64,000 nucleotides of DNA from Anthoceros angustus (GCA_010909165.1 MU008196.1:248001-312000), one strand, 5' to 3'. Shown: positions 32,424-47,067, counted from the first letter of the stretch. The notes: generated by a model not told the origin, from the sequence alone. Program-made: numbers and translations.

Positions 32424-35400
32424 CTTTTGCTTTGGCAAGCCAAGGGAAGAGGTACGAACATTATTGAGAATCTCTAATCAGGGGATGAGAAGACTTGCAA
32501 GTAGTGAGAGTTGGATGACGGTAGAGGAAGAAGTCGAGAGAGAGCTCTCATGAGGAAGCTACATGTGCTAACATCTTCAAGGGTCTCAGTTGAGGAAGAA
32601 GAGGTAGTTTTCTAAGAGTAGGAGAAGGTTGGGCTCACGAACAACAAGAGGGAGGAGGTTGTTGGCCGAGGAGTTGGTGACTCAAGGTGAGGTCAAGAAT
32701 TGAGCCAGCGGTTAGTAATTTCCGAGGTACATGTTCTGCCTCCGCAAGAAGAGGAGTCTTTCTATTGGTCCTCGAGTTCCACTCGAGCATATTGAAGAGG
32801 AGGGAGGAACGTCTCATGTAACGAGGGAAGGAGAGTGGTGTTTTGCTGCGGTGAAGGAGTTTGTTGAGGAAGGATTTTGGAGGACTCCCCGCTATGTGCT
32901 CGATAGGGATTTGGAGGCTTAGCTAAGAACGTAGCATGAGAAAGCATTGTCTATGGGCGTTGGTTAGAAGAAAGAGCTTGAGAGTGGGCATGTTGCTGGT
33001 TCTACCAAAATTTGTGGAAGATGATGTAGGAGGAAGTGGAGGTCGTGACTTGACCAATGGATAGTTTATGGAGGCTAGGGGTGATAGCCGAGGGCTTTAC
33101 TTGAAAGAGGGGCCCACCAGGGGACATGCTCAAGGTACAGCTTGCTCATGGATTGGGTGGTTGAGAGGAGAACTTGAATTCGAGCTGAGGGCCTTGATGC
33201 CTTTTTCGCATCAAGGAGGAAGCAATTGATGCTTGAGGAGGATCTGGGAGATTTCTAAGGCCATCAAGAGAGCGCAGTGCTTCCAATTTATTGTCGCAGG
33301 AGAGTTCTTGTGTGTAGCCGGACGGGTTGGTACCGTGCTCCAAGATGGGGCCATGTTGCAAGGAGGAGTCAAGTGGAGGAGCTCAGGAGGTTGTTTGCAA
33401 CTCGAGGCTTTGCTTTGTCTTGATAGGAGTGTATTGAGATGGAAGACAAGAAGGAACGAGGTGGGGAGAGAGTCACTTGAAGGAAGTTGAAGAATTTGAG
33501 GAGGAATTGGATTGAAGTGGACATCTTGAGGAAGGAGTGATGACCAAAGCCTTGAAGAGAGGAATTGCAAGCTTTGAAGTTGCTGCAAGGATTATGTGGA
33601 AATTTGGTGGAGGCTTGGGAGCATTCATGGCACATTTAGAGCTCCGAGGTCTTGAATTTGAAGATGTCCTTCCACAACATGCAGACAATGTAGATGGAGA
33701 GGTTGTGTTTCTAAGGAAGTGATGTTTTGTATTTTCACCAGGAAAGTATAGCTAGGGAATCTAACATGACACCACTTGTCACTAGGATGAATGGTCGGAA
33801 GGTGATGGAGTATCTAATGGTAGGTTGTTTATGGGATGCAAACAAGTGAGGTGGGGAGTATGTGGAATATGAAAGTTTAGGCACTCCTACTTTTTGGATC
33901 AAAAGGATCAAACTAGAGCAAACTTAGAGCAGAGTCACAAACCGGAGAGAATTGAAGTGAAGTGGAAGAGAATTGTCAAGATCTTGAGGCAATTTGTTGG
34001 AGAATGAGGAGTAGAGGGTGAAGGCAATTAAGCCAAGGAAGTAGTTTGAGGTTGCTGCACAAGCACTGTTGATAGGCTTTGCAGAGGCAAAGGCCCGATT
34101 ATTGGGGACCACCACCAAGTTTGAGGGGAAGGCAAAGTAATTTGCCACACGTGGGAAGAAGTGAGACGGGTGTGCTCATATTGCTGAGATTTTGAGTAAG
34201 GAGGACTGCTAGGTAGAGATGTGGCAAGGGTTGCTTGGGAAGATGGGTCAAGTGCCCGTAATGGTGGAATTGTGCAGATCTGCTGCAGGTTTCTCAGGTT
34301 GGGAGCTCACCATGCAGAGAGGAGCAAAGAATCGGCAAGGATGGGAGCGAGGAGCTCATGTTCGTGGTGAGCAGCCACAAGGGTTGCAAGAGGGGCCATG
34401 TGAGGCACATGGAAGTGCTCTAATGGAGTCAATGGCGAGGATGGCATGATAGGGCGTGTTGAATCTAGGAAAGGCCGTGGTAGAGCACCTACGGCAGGCT
34501 GAATTTGTAGCTGGCTGCAAGATGGAGGTGGCAAACCATAGAAGGCAACAAGTTGTACGCAACATGGTGAAGGAATCACAATGAGTGCATCATGACAATT
34601 TGCATGGGCTGCAAGTCAAAGTGAAGGGAGGCCGCGAGGAGAAATGCGCAACAAGGAGGGTTGATACGAGATGTTGGTGGAGGCGTGAGGAGTTCAGGGA
34701 ATAAGTCACAATTCATGAGTGTTATGCAAAGCCAATTGGGTGTGTGGACAATGAAGCGTGTGTAAGAACTCCAAAAGCGCTCCTAGGGGTGATCAATGCT
34801 GAGATGGGGTGCCTTTGTGTGAGGTGTTTCAACTTATTATATTTGGCAGGTCAAGGGAGCTAATTGGGAGAGGTTTAGGTGGTGCACCACGCCGGAGCAA
34901 GGTGTAGGCAGTGATTTGTGGGTATGGCACTCCATAATCGAGGGAGGTGCACCCCATGAGCAAGTAGAGCGAGCCGGGCCCCACGAGAATGGGTGAGGGT
35001 GGTTCTATGGATCGAGGGCATACACTCATTACATAGGCATGGCGTTCACTTTAACCGCCTCCACCCTCCGCGCCAACGCCAAGGAATTCATCCAACGGGC
35101 CATGGGTTGTGGTGGGGAAGGCAAGCGCTGGTGATAGGAGGCGCTGCCAAGAAGTCACGCGCTGGCCAAGACCTACACGCTGCCACACAGGCCCAGGCAG
35201 ATAGATTTTTAAGATTGGCCGCCACAAGACTTGAGGAGAGTGCAATGCACAATCTCTTACAAATTGCTTGCAACTGTGGAAATTGCTAAGAAACTGCCCT
35301 CCTCGACCGCAACTGGAGAAGGCAGTTCTGTGAGGTTCCTATTTGGGAGGGCGCCCTCAGATGATGCTTTATAAATTGCCGTCCAAGTGTGATGCGTGCA

Positions 35401-36080
35401 TGATTGAGAAATCACTGGCGGAAAGATTCCCTCGCAATGTGGAGCTATGGCCGATGCTCGGCGGAGGTCAATGGAACCAAACCGGGTTGATGGGAATGAA
35501 AGGAGCCAATCCTTGCTCAAAATTATCAAGAGGATGCACTTCACCGCCATCGCCGGCATACGCCCATCCGTCCCTGTGTATGCCCATTCATGTTTATCTC
35601 TCCTCCTCGACTCTAGAATGATGATCCCTAGAATAGAAGATCCAAATTTCATGTTGTAGAAATAAGCAGACATAAAGGCTAATTGTGAGGCACCGAGATG
35701 AAGCTTGAGGGCTTCCACGCAAGGAAGCCCATCTTGGCGGTGCACGTGGTGCTAGAGATATTCTAGTAGATGCTGAATACAATCAAGAAATGGGCCAAAT
35801 ATACAGCTAGTGATGTCCTAGATATATTCCGATTGATGTCCAAATACCTCAGTCAACGAATGATGCTCAAAATAAATAGGATGTTGGATGCGGTGGATAT
35901 GAACAGAGGATGATGGAAATGAAGCATGAGAGGTGGATAAAGGAACCAAGGAAAAATCATTACAGAGTAAGAAGAAGTAATTCAATCTCAAAATTAAAGT
36001 TTTACGTAGAAAACTAAAGTATGATTATTGTGATTAGGTAATGAGATGGGCACTGAGGGATTAGACTTAGCTAATGTCCC
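32424..36080 (+). repeat. X body, U3 copy
   Basis: Same orientation as the U1 copy, mirror of U2. Near the centre (32424-33900) it differs from its mirror by many 1-2 base indels; beyond 33.9 kb no net indel is detectable. No recognised domain. Confidence 0.6.
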
Positions 36081-36085
36081 TAAGA

Positions 36086-36340
36086 TGTAATTGTTAGCTC
36101 TTAAAGTAGATGTAAATGTCGAACAAAAGAGCGGCCTTTATATAGGCTATGGTTGAGGTGGTTAGGTAGTTATAACAATATGTTGTTGTGAATCACCAAG
36201 TTGTTGTCACCACCAAGTTTTGTAATTACAACAACCAACTACCTAAAGCAACTAAATAGATAACTACCTAATGCCCTAGAAAATAAATTAATGTTTCTAT
36301 GTGACCCAATGAATAGTGCCCAAACTAGATATATTTCACA
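36086..36340 (-). repeat. 3' LTR of copia copy 3
   Basis: Ends TGTAATTG on the plus strand, sharing the altered terminus of copy 2, with TATA box retained (about 36133-36144). Confidence 0.88.
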
Positions 36341-38169
36341 CTAATTCTCACTATGAATGTAGGGGTGAACTCTAGCTTCAAAATGAGGGTCTAAAACATC
36401 AATAGACTTACTTTAATCTAAAGCATTACTTAAAACCATAAACTAAAGCTAAAAAAGGTGAAGATAATATACAAACCTGTATAAAAGTTTTTCTGTGCAT
36501 ACAACTACCGGTACATAGAGCTCCATCAAAATCTGAGTCAGTCTCTGGACAATACAGAGCCCATCAAACTCGAGTTAAGGCCCAAGCCCACTGGGACGTT
36601 AAACCGGCGTTTTGATAAATAAAATCGAGAAGCTGCCATCTATCTACCACCGCCACCCCATTGGTGGGTGCGAGGCTGGTGATGCACGCGCCAACGCCAC
36701 CCACTTGGTTCACGAGGCATCGCAGTGTCTCTGCTGGAAGCCGCTACTTTCTCCCGACTTTGGCGCGACTTTAAGACTCGCTTCTCCTCGCACCCGCGAG
36801 CTGGCTCATCCGGCCAGTTTATATGATCCTCCCCACCCCCTTGTCAAGACTTCATGCTACCTTTAGATTTATGGCATCATACGTCTAACTCGGTGTTATT
36901 TTGCTGTTCGCATATTGCCGTCACATGAGTTGAAGGCCTCGCTGGCCCTCCCCCTCGCGCTGCAGACGGAAAATTGCTGTGAGAGTGGGCCCGATATCGA
37001 CAAATGGGCAGTCATCAGATGCGCGTGGCTACAAGAAGGCAATAGCAGAAGAAGGCACCGCATGAGGCACTACAAACAAGCCGCCTGTGCCTGCATGCGG
37101 TACCGTGATGCCTCAGAGAGAAATGACCAAAGAGGGTCCAAAGTCGTATAGAAGACCCAAATTTTGATGTGAATTTTCCACATATGTGCAAAATCAGTAA
37201 TATGGTTGAAAATATGCTGGAGGAAGAGGAGGACTTGATAGTGCTCATTTAAGACGGGTTGTCATCAAGCAAGTCATAAAGTTGAAAAACCGTAAGTAAA
37301 TAAAAACCTTAAAATGATGGCATAATATGCATGGTCATACAAATACTAATTGTTGGGTGTTGATGCGTATAATCCGAGTCAGCAATTATTCACTACGCCA
37401 AAGGTGAAAATCAAGGAAAAGTCTGGAGCCGTCTCGTGAGTGTCCCGGATAATGATGACTTAACATAGAAGAAGATAGTGCTTCAGAGGAGTCGAGGGCT
37501 CCATGAAGAAGACGTAGCCTCAGAGTCAGGTGTGAGGCAAAATGCTTCTGAGGCTCATCCTAGTGAATATAGCCACATTGGAGGATGGCAACAGAAGGTA
37601 TTAGGGAAGAAAATGGAGAGGAAAAGAGTGAGTAGGAAAAAGGGTAGGAGTACTATATATATGTAAGCTAAAGCTAACATTTTTCCCAATAAAATCTACT
37701 TATGTTTAGATGTAGATAAATGTGTAGGCCATGGGAGATTTGCTCACCACCCATGCACCAAGAGGGAGCAAGAAAAGAAAAATACCCATGTCCCACCTAC
37801 CTACCGGGAATCTATTTTATGCCACTTACTGCACTCGGAGGGAAAGATGACCATGAAATCCCCATGGAATATATGTGAGGAGAGAAAAGGAATAAAATGA
37901 TGTGGTTAGGCATCACATGTAAGCAATATGAAGGACATACGATGACCTTTATAGTGAGTGACCTAACCACTTAATATTACATCATTTCATCACTTAACCC
38001 ATGGGTCGATTGTAGGATCCTTTTGGGCATTAGAGAGAGGCCAAGAGCACTGCGGAAGACTACTTCAGAATTAGAAGAGGAAATAGCAATGCTAGACAAG
38101 CTTTGTGGATTATAGAACTCAGCTACTTCACCTAACTAGCTTAGTTGGCTTTGACCTCTTGTATACCTA

Positions 38170-41100
38170 TTTTCATATGTTTTAAATGCAAATCTCCCCA
38201 ATGACTTGCTATAGATCTGGATTATCTTGGGTTGAAATATATTTAATATTTACTTTTTATTTTCTAACATTTCAAGATATACGGTGATACTACTATATGT
38301 TTGGTTCGGAGTGGAAAACAGTGTAAGCTAAGGCTATAGCACCTCGATTATCACTATGTAGGAGGTGGCCCATCTTGAGGGTGGTCTAATTCAACTCAAA
38401 GCTAATCTCTCCAGACTATGTCTTGGAGACTGAGGTTAGGACCCTATACCGATCTGACAAAGCACAGTTGGTCAGTTTTACTTGACCATGATAGGGTGTT
38501 CCTCCTATGTAATTGTGAGGAGACGAATTTCTTATCCGGATCTCCAAAGATAATCAGACTGATAAATACAGTAATTGTGAAATGATGTGTACATGTTTAT
38601 ACATCAATCCAGTTGTATAGTCCCTTTCTAAATATCCACAATATCCTTTGACACATTGCACAATGTTGTTCGTCGGTTCTCTAAATTGGGAGATCTACTA
38701 ACTTCAAAAAGATATGTCAGCTGTGTCTGCATGTTAAATATATTAAAGTACCTACAGCATGTTTGTATGGTACACCGACATTTCTGCTTTTTTCTCTCAG
38801 ATTTGTTTCTGTACTCATATCACCTGAGCCCGTGCCACTAGGAAATGGTGGTCGCTAGCTTAGCATCTTCTAGTCCAAATTTGGATAGACTTTCCTTGAT
38901 GTAATTCATTCCAGTTAAGGAAATGTATTAATTTCTATCCCTTGTAATATTAACTCAAGAGCATAAGCAGATCTCCCACCATCATTTCATAATGACTTCT
39001 TAACCATGCCTTGATTTCAAATAATGGGAGAGTGAGGATGATGCTAAAAATAAGTCATCCATATAATAAGAGGTAAATTGTGTATTGTTTGGTCTTGAAG
39101 ATATATGCTTGCATCGCTTTTGCTTTGGTACAAAACCATATTTTGTAAGTTTGTTTATATATATCATTGTTCCATTCTTTGCTGACTGCTTTAGGCCATA
39201 CATGCCTTTATTAGCCACACCAAATCTTCTTTACCTTTGACCATAACCTTGTTGTCTCATATATTTCTTCTTGTATCCACTACAGAGAAATTTTACATCC
39301 ATCATATGGAGATGTAAATGTTGAGTGACAAGGCAATGATCATTACGAGGGAAGCAAATTTTGCATACGGAGCATAGGTAGCTTGTGATATAATCTAAAC
39401 CTGTATTTGGGTAAACCTTCTAGCTACTAGTCTTGCCTTTATATCTTTCAATGGAACCACCCTTACGCTTTGATTTTAAATACCCATTTACTTCCAACTA
39501 TTTTTCTCCCTTTGGGTGGTTTAACTAATTCCATGGTAGAATTTTCTACTAGAGAGTTATATCAATCTACAATACCTTCCACACAAGTCTTCCTGGAGAG
39601 TAAAGTGTTCTTGCTTTAAGGTTAGCGTCGGGATCAACTCATGGGCTTTGTATACAATTTTGATAATATGAAGTAATGGGAGAAATAGGATCATCGCAAC
39701 TAGATATCCACAAGGTGGTTCCTTCCATCCAGCAGTCCCGCAATGAGGTCTAGTTCTCCAATTGTACCGTGCAAAAGCAGTTGTTGAATATTTTCCACGT
39801 CACCACTCTATGAGCCGGTTCTAACAGGAAACTGGGCCTCATCTTCGTGCCTCGCCGAAGTTTATCTCATGTCAAGGCCTAAGCTCATCCTCAAAGGGAA
39901 TGCGATATTGGCCACGAATTTCAACATTATATAGTGATATTCATCTTCAAGATGTATAGGTTCTCAGATGTCGCGATCCCGGTCCGGATCCGTGTAATTG
40001 GTGTCTTGGATATATTCTAACTCCTCCTCCTCCTCCAAATAGGTTCAACTAGAGGAACTGTATAGGAGGAGGTGGATGAATAATGACAAAATCCGCCATG
40101 AAAGGAAGGCCCGATGCTCGTGCCGAGGAGCATCGTGAGGTAAATAAGTCGAGCGCATCAAGGGGAAAGAGTATGGGACTCATGGAAAGTCACGCCCTCG
40201 GCATAGATGAGCTGTAGAAGGGCTAATAATTTATATCCTTTAATACCTTCGCAGCCAATGAAATTTATTTTGGGATCCAGCTGGCGTTGTACTTTAGGAA
40301 TAAACATATGTTGTGGGATCCAAAATCAAGATGATCAATAGAAGGCTTTCTACCAAAGAATGCTTCATAGGGGTCATCCCATGGACTGTACAAGGGTGCG
40401 GCATTAATGAGATGTGGCTCAACATGGTTTCAAATTTAATAACTTTGGATAGTTTGGCTTGTAAGTAAACAACCAAAGGACTTTTGAAGGCGAATATTCT
40501 CAAGTACGCCCATTTTGTCGAGGAGTGTACATCGTGAATTGCTTATACCTTCAGCAAGGCAAAATCAGCAAATTGGATGTAAACTCAGCTCCATTGTTCG
40601 AGCGCAGAGTTTTGAGTTTTATCTCGTAAGTCTCTCGCCCACATCATATACCCTTGAAAAATGAGAAAGCTTGGCTTTTATGATTTAAGGATGTGTGAGG
40701 ACAAATCGAGAGTAATCATCTGCTGAAGGTTAAGAACACTGCGATCCACTAAATGAAGGATATGCGTATATGGACCACAAATCAGATGAACCAACTCTAA
40801 GTGCCTTAGCCCGATGTGGAGATGGATTATGAAAAGGGGCTTGATGTCGCTATGATGACGCAAGCTTCACACCATGAAAGAGGTTCATTTAGTAGACATG
40901 GTGTTCTATAATACCCTTTAGACATTTGGAACAGCTTTTGGCTATTAGGGATGACCCTAATGAATGCCAAAGCATAGTATTGGAGGAGGTGATGTAATGG
41001 GATGGGTAGCTACATTGATGAGATGTACGGACCCACTTGACTTTAAAGTTATAGACTTCATCTAGTGTACCGGTTGTGGACAGTGGAATCTATTGGTAGT

Positions 41101-42354
41101 AAGAAAGAAGACATATCTCGCTTTGAAGAATAATTGCATACTATGTTCTCGAACATAGGCTAGCGGTCGACACTAAGTTTTTACACATGGATGGTACACA
41201 TGACATGGGGAAAGAGTAAGAACATGTCCCGTAGCATCTTAATACCATTGTGAACCTACACCCGAGATAGTGAGGTTATGATCATCGCCTAGGAGGACCG
41301 TTGATGTCCTTTTGCCGCGAATAAGACTCAAAAGAGTTTATATCGCGGAGGCATGGATGTTGCCTAAGTACCATGATCAATTTTGAGGGCTTGATGATGC
41401 CAAGGCATAATCACCATGGTGTTGCTGGAGAATACTTCTTCACCGCAACATGTGCTCTGTGGGTGGCCTCCTTCTTAGGCTCACTGCTCTTCTTTTTCAA
41501 ATTCCTTCTCCACATGATTTGTCATTCTACCACCTACATAACTCCACTCTTCTTGTTGCCTCATGTGTAATGAAGAGTTTAATCCTCAGGAGGATATTGA
41601 ATGTGATTCGGGTCTTGAGTGAAAGGTACGTTACCGCTGCCACGGCCACTTTGCCTCACCTCGCCCTGTAACATCACCGTCTGGGTGGATCGGGGATTCT
41701 CACAAGCAGCGCCCTCCCAATAATGGCTGCTATTAATTCACTAACGTACTATATCCTGTCGAGCCACCAATTTTATGTTTCGAGCGGCTCTAGGACGATT
41801 TTGTGTTGTCACAATATAGGAGGGTGGCAAGGTAGCAAGGAGAGCAACAAGTCCGCTTCACCATTTTCTTCTTGAAGATGCTTCAAAATTATTTTTATAA
41901 CGGAAGCACTTAAATGATGATCAATGGAATCACCTCCATCTTCATAGTATAAAGGTGACATGTGGCTTAATAAACTCATACCATCTTTAGAAGCATAAAG
42001 TTGGGCAAGATGCTCCCACATTTCGCAGAGGTGTCCGCTTGAGCAACTTGGTACCATCTCCGGTAAGGCCATTCATCAAGACGCCTCGTGCTCTCCGATC
42101 TTTATTTTCCCAATCTTCTATTAAGTCTTTGGTCCCAAATGGAACATGTTTCGATCTACCGATGATGTCCATAAGTCATGGCTACGCAGACTCCTTGGGC
42201 TGCTTGCCACATCATATCCTTTTCCATTGAATCTATCTTTGTCTTTGAAGTTGTGACCGAATCACTTGTAATTTGATTCATGCCTCTTTAGCTTTCTTCT
42301 CATCTGCTTAAAATTCTCCCACTCTTGCCGCTAGATTGTTGTTCCATTAGCCAT
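38170..42354 (-). pseudogene. pol: Copia gag-pol remnant, copy 3
   Basis: Mirror of the copy 2 remnant. gag at about 41809-42172, RT MYGLKQSAKNGTM and YYMDDLFLASSS at 39033-39068, RNase H at 38170-38560. The same frameshifts as copy 2, including the 2-base loss at Y-M-D-D, show that both descend from one already broken template. Confidence 0.88.
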
Positions 42355-43236
42355 TTGGCCTTTTGAGCTCCAAAAATCAGTCTTCCGGGCAAAAGTTCAT
42401 CCATCAACCTGATCCCACCATTGGTGAGTTTATTGATGCATTACGTACAGTGGCACGCACTGATTTCTTTTAGCGGAGAAGAGGCGCGGTCAGCACAAAG
42501 ATTTTCAAAATGGATAATCGCATCGCCATCGGAATCTGCAGACTTACAATCAATGAGGGAACACCTTTACTACGAAAGGTCTTTAAGATCAAGAATGATG
42601 TTAACTTGGGTATTGTAAATCAATTTCTCATTAGTAGCAGATTAAGTCAAGTTCGCCTAATGGAGTCAATGGATTAGCCACAGGCCGAAATAAGACGTTA
42701 CGGTAATTCACCAACTCAACACAATCTTCGCAAAGAGCCCACTTCAATGCAGATTAGGAGAAAGAAGATGTTAGCCTTATTGTCTATGTACTTTGAAATA
42801 GTGATTCTAGCACTATTGAAGAAGGCTAAATGAAGTTAGGAGACTTCTGAGCATAAATTATATTATTTTACTCTATCTCCGGACTTAGACAAGAGGGCTT
42901 CATGAGACAACATACTTGTTCTTCAACAACATCACCTTTGTGGAGAGTTGAGATCAAAATCCTTTGAATGAAGGATGATTTGTGTTGTTGTTGTCTTCTT
43001 TGAAGCCTTGTTCTTCTTAAATTCTTGTCTGCTTGGATTGAAGAAATCCATGGAGGGCGTATAAGAGATCGACATAATTGACAAGTGCATCCTTACAACT
43101 TTATGCAAGTCAGGATGATTGCCGCCAAAGCAAGTTCTCCACGCATGATCTTCAAATGAAAAGTCAAGTCGCAAATGCATTGATGAGAGAAGTGCCTTGA
43201 GCAGGCAAGCAAAGGATGCTCAATCACAGAGAGCTA

Positions 43237-43250
43237 CCATGCTGATACCA
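43237..43250 (-). promoter_or_regulatory. Primer binding site of copia copy 3
   Basis: Minus strand TGGTATCAGCATGG next to the 5' LTR, as in copy 2. Confidence 0.85.
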
Positions 43251-43518
43251 TGATGATAATCAATGGCTCTTAGGCGCATGAGATACGATACAAATGAATT
43301 AATCAAAGAGTAAAGCATAAGGCTAAGGGTTGAGGTGGTCATAAAAATATGTTGTTGTAACTACCAAGTTGTTGTAAATTACCAAAGTTGTTGTAACATT
43401 ACTAACAACTAACTACCCAAGCAACTAAATAGATAACTACCTAATGCCCTAGATGATAAAATAATGTTTAAGGATGTGGCCCTTATGAATAGTGCCCTAA
43501 ACTAGATATATTTCATCA
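43251..43518 (-). repeat. 5' LTR of copia copy 3
   Basis: Mirror of 19882-20149. TATA segment missing as in the other 5' LTRs. Confidence 0.92.
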
Positions 43519-43523
43519 TAAGA

Positions 43524-44392
43524 GACCTAAAAGTGCTAGAAAGGACAAGTATGACATACCCGAGGTAGTATTGCCAATACCTGCATTTAATTGAAAATGT
43601 ACCTAATCATCTCGGGATATAGAGAATGCAGACCCCGTAAGAATATGTATGCTGTGAAACAGGATCCATATGGTGGATTGGTTATGAGCCATGTAAGGAG
43701 TATAAGGGCCATGTGAAGCACACATATTGTGAGTAGTGAACAAAAAACTAAAAGTTAGTAAAAGTATGTGAATTTCTAAAACTTAAATACTAAGAAATTG
43801 ATCAGGTTCAATGGGCATCACGAGAAGAGAGGACATATAAGATTCTGAGATAGATAATGAACTGAATTATTTAGACAAAATAACGGACTTAGAAAATGAA
43901 GGTAGATTAAGGATGATTTGGGCTTGATGTCTAAGACCCTAAACTTTCATATGCTTGCTATGTAAATCTCTTCCTAAAGACTTAGTTAACAAATCAGCGA
44001 GTTTTCCCGAGTTTGTATATAATTAATATCTATGGTTTGTTTTCTAACATTTCTTTATGTAATGGTACTGATCGCTATGTGTTTCCCGGAGGAAAATGGT
44101 GGTTCCTAGCCAATGCTATTGCCCTCTTGAGTATCACTAAACAGGTAGGCCTGTTGCGGTGATGGTTTAACCCACCAAAGCTAACCCGCACCATACAATA
44201 TCCTTAGCCATCGAGGTTAGTACCCCATACTCCGACTGCACTGGACAGGCAATAGTGGCTGTTTCACTTGACCATGAGATAGGGCCTTGGCTAGCAGGAG
44301 TTCATAAATCGACATCGATTCTTTATATCAGATCCCCAAAGATAGCTCAAGACTATGTCATATATTATTTCTTTATACTTGGTGTATGTTGA
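43524..44392 (-). pseudogene. pol: Older copia RNase H fragment (U3)
   Basis: Mirror of 19008-19876; the compared part (44045-44280) is identical to it. Interrupted state and frameshifts are shared. Confidence 0.8.
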
Positions 44393-44393
44393 T

Positions 44394-45185
44394 AAACTAA
44401 TCCTCAGATTCATCGCACAGCCTCCCATCCTCCCAGTCCTTCGCTTTGTGTGCAGAATTTCGCCTACTGCAAGCCAACGCAGTTGTCCGGCAGAGAGGAG
44501 AACGCTGCCACGGGAGTGTTGGGCTGAGGGTTTGGTCTTTGTGCAGCCTCGCTGTATTGCTTGCTCCCCGCAAGTGCCTAAAACGAATTACTCCTTGTGA
44601 ATGGTTGTCAGAATTTTTTGCTTGAGTGTGGCAATGCTCAAGGAACCTCACCTGAGGTAGACTGCAGAGAAAGACTGAGGCCTCATTCTGCACAAACCAC
44701 ATAGTAACCGCCCAAGGAAGAACTCACATCTCCTGGACGGAATTTATAACAGCCGTATGGGCGAGTTGGAATTAATGAGTCAAAGCAATTGATGTTACAA
44801 TAGGAGATTGTGGAGGAAAGAAGGTTGATGAGTAGAGAAGAGGAGGCGTTGTTGACTGAGGAGTTGTGAGAGAATTAGAGTGTAGGAAAACCGGGCTGTG
44901 CAGCCCATGGGACCTAATCCCAAATCAGAAGAAGAGGCGCCCTGTGTGGAGAGGAGGTCCAGGAATGGACAAAACGCGTGGGGTCAGTCCCAGCCTGGCT
45001 TTATAGACGCCGTAAGACGTGACTGCAATCGTGCAGCCGTAGGTTGAGGCTTGGACCGCAGACAGCGGCGTAGCTTATAGAGGGAGCGTGAGAGGGCGCC
45101 TTGCTTAGAAGGTTGGAGGTAGTGTAGCCGCAGCAAAGTGATTGATTTCAAGATCCAGCTCACAAGTCTCAGCGGGATAAACCTA
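44394..45185 (-). repeat. Y block copy (mirror of Y4)
   Basis: Inverted copy of 18215-19005, with TATA-like CTCTATAAGC on the minus strand near 45075. In this arm the downstream frame runs on into the neighbouring array (197 codons, 44984-45577) because single-base differences remove stops; that is not evidence of a gene. Confidence 0.6.
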
Positions 45186-45212
45186 ACGTATTTAAACGAC
45201 AAAGTGGACAAG

Positions 45213-45503
45213 TGTGGTGAGGTATCTCGGCCCCTGGATGCCTCACATTTTGGCGCTGCCCGGGAGCATCTCAAGCTTCCCGGATCTGCCCCACATTTTG
45301 GCGCTGTTGGGGGAGCATCTTGCCCCGGATCTTCCCATATTTTGGCGCCTGTGCCGGAGCATCTGAAGCCCCGGATCCGCCTCCCACACGAGGCTTCCCC
45401 AGCGGCCACACTCATCCCACTCATCACTGTGACGTTGTTGGCCTCCCATGACTTGTGGAGGGATCCCGGCCCCCAGATGCACCCTCTAGCGGCCACACTT
45501 ATA
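45213..45503. repeat. Array B mirror: PBS-like tandem repeats
   Basis: Three CACATTTTGGCGC units at about 45244, 45293 and 45338. At least two T runs are one base shorter than in the left arm. Confidence 0.7.
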
Positions 45504-45517
45504 CCCACCTCTGTCAA

Positions 45518-46098
45518 GCCAGACGCTGGGTTTTGCCCCATGAGACTTGGGAACCACGGATCTTGAGAAATCACCACTAGCTGCAGCTACACACTACCCC
45601 TTCTAAACAAGCAAGGCGCCTCACGCCTCTATAGCAAGCACATGACCGCTCAGAATTCACCACGCCCAACCTACAACCCATACCCACAATTGCAGGCCCT
45701 AACAAGAAGGTTCCCACGTGCCTCAGTGGACCCCTGACCACACCGCAACTTTGTCCCTCACCCTAAGACCACTCTTCCACAAAAAGAACATTTGGGATTC
45801 TGGCCCCTTAGGCTCGCCGTGGCCTCCGCTTCCTACGCCACCTCCTCAACTCTCTCAATCAACAACGCCTCCTTCTCTACTCATCTAACCTTCCTTCCTC
45901 CACAATCTTCTACTCTAACACCGATTGCCGGCTCATTAATCTTAATCCCCGGCCCTTACGGCACAACCGCCGGGTCCGTCTCGAAATTAACGAGTTCTTC
46001 CCTGGGGTCGCCTATTGTTATGTGGTGTGTACTGCATGAGAACCTCCAGGAGTCTTCTTCCTGCAGCCTTCACCTCGGCCGAGAGTTCCTTTAGCATC
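45518..46098 (+). repeat. Y block copy (mirror of Y3)
   Basis: Inverted copy of 17300-17880, with CTCTATAGC near 45627. Contains TCAATCAACAACGCC and CTTCCTCCACAATCTTC. Confidence 0.6.
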
Positions 46099-46317
46099 GC
46101 CACACACACTCAAAGCAAAAACACCACATAAAGAATTCATTCACAGTGGAGTACGTGGCGCCAGGAAGAAAGCAAGTCACCAGCACTCGGTCACGCCGTT
46201 TTCCTTTCTGTTTTATCGGGAGCTACCGGGCGACGAATTATTGTCAGTGAGTGACTCAGAAGGCAAGACACGAGCATTCTTATTTCCTCACAAGCCCCGA
46301 GGAAGCCGGAAGCAAAT

Positions 46318-47058
46318 TATCGCAGTTCCCTATGCTCCCATCCTCCCGAGTCCTTCACTTGTGTGCAGGAATTCTCACCGCAGCCAACGCAAAGGTTCTG
46401 CAGAGAGGAGAAGGCCACGGAAAGGCTGAGGGTTGCTCGCAGGCGCCGTTGTGCCAGAATGGTTGTCAGGAATTGTTTTAGCTTTGAGGTGTGTGGCGAT
46501 GTCAAGGAACTCTGGGCCATAAGGGTATCTGCAGGAAAGACTCCCGAGGTTCTCGCTGTCTGCACACACCACATAGCAACCGCCCAAGGAAGAACTCACA
46601 CTTTTGCAAAGAGTGGAGCGCTGTGTAATAGGAGGGTATAGGCTGACGAGCCAAAGAAGATTGTTGTTAGAGTAGAAGATTGTGGAGGAAGGTGAAGGAG
46701 AGAGTAGAGAGCAGAGAGTTGGAGAGAGTTGTGAGGAGAACTGTCGGAAAACGGCCACAGTGAGCCCAAGGGACTAATCAAATGTTGCCGCAGGAGAAGA
46801 GTGGTCTTGAGAGTAGGGACAAAGTTAAGGTGGGGTGGGGTCCCCGGCGCTCGTGATAGACGCCTGTTAAGACGGACTGCAATTGTGTGGTGTCGCCAGG
46901 TTGAGGCGCAGTGAATTCCACGGGCAAAGACATGCGGTGTAGCTTATAGAGGAGCGTGAGAGGGCGCCTTGCTTGTTTTAGAAGGCCGAGGTAGTGTGTA
47001 GCCTAGTGATCGATTTCTCAAGATCCGACTGCTCCACAAGTCTCATGGACGAAACCCA
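46318..47058 (-). repeat. Y block copy (mirror of Y2)
   Basis: Inverted copy of 16340-17080. Identical in sampled translations; 46099-46317 is the mirrored non-palindromic Y centre. Confidence 0.6.
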
Positions 47059-47067
47059 ACGCATTTA

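Larger units (their letters stand above)
36081..43523 (-). mobile_element. Copia element copy 3 (full length, defective) with its target duplication
   Basis: Minus-strand, 7433 bp, same length as copy 2 and its mirror image with coordinate sum 63400 at both ends. LTRs at 36086-36340 (3') and 43251-43518 (5'). Target duplication TAAGA at 36081-36085 and 43519-43523. Sampled translations are identical to those of copy 2, including its degenerate features. Confidence 0.93.
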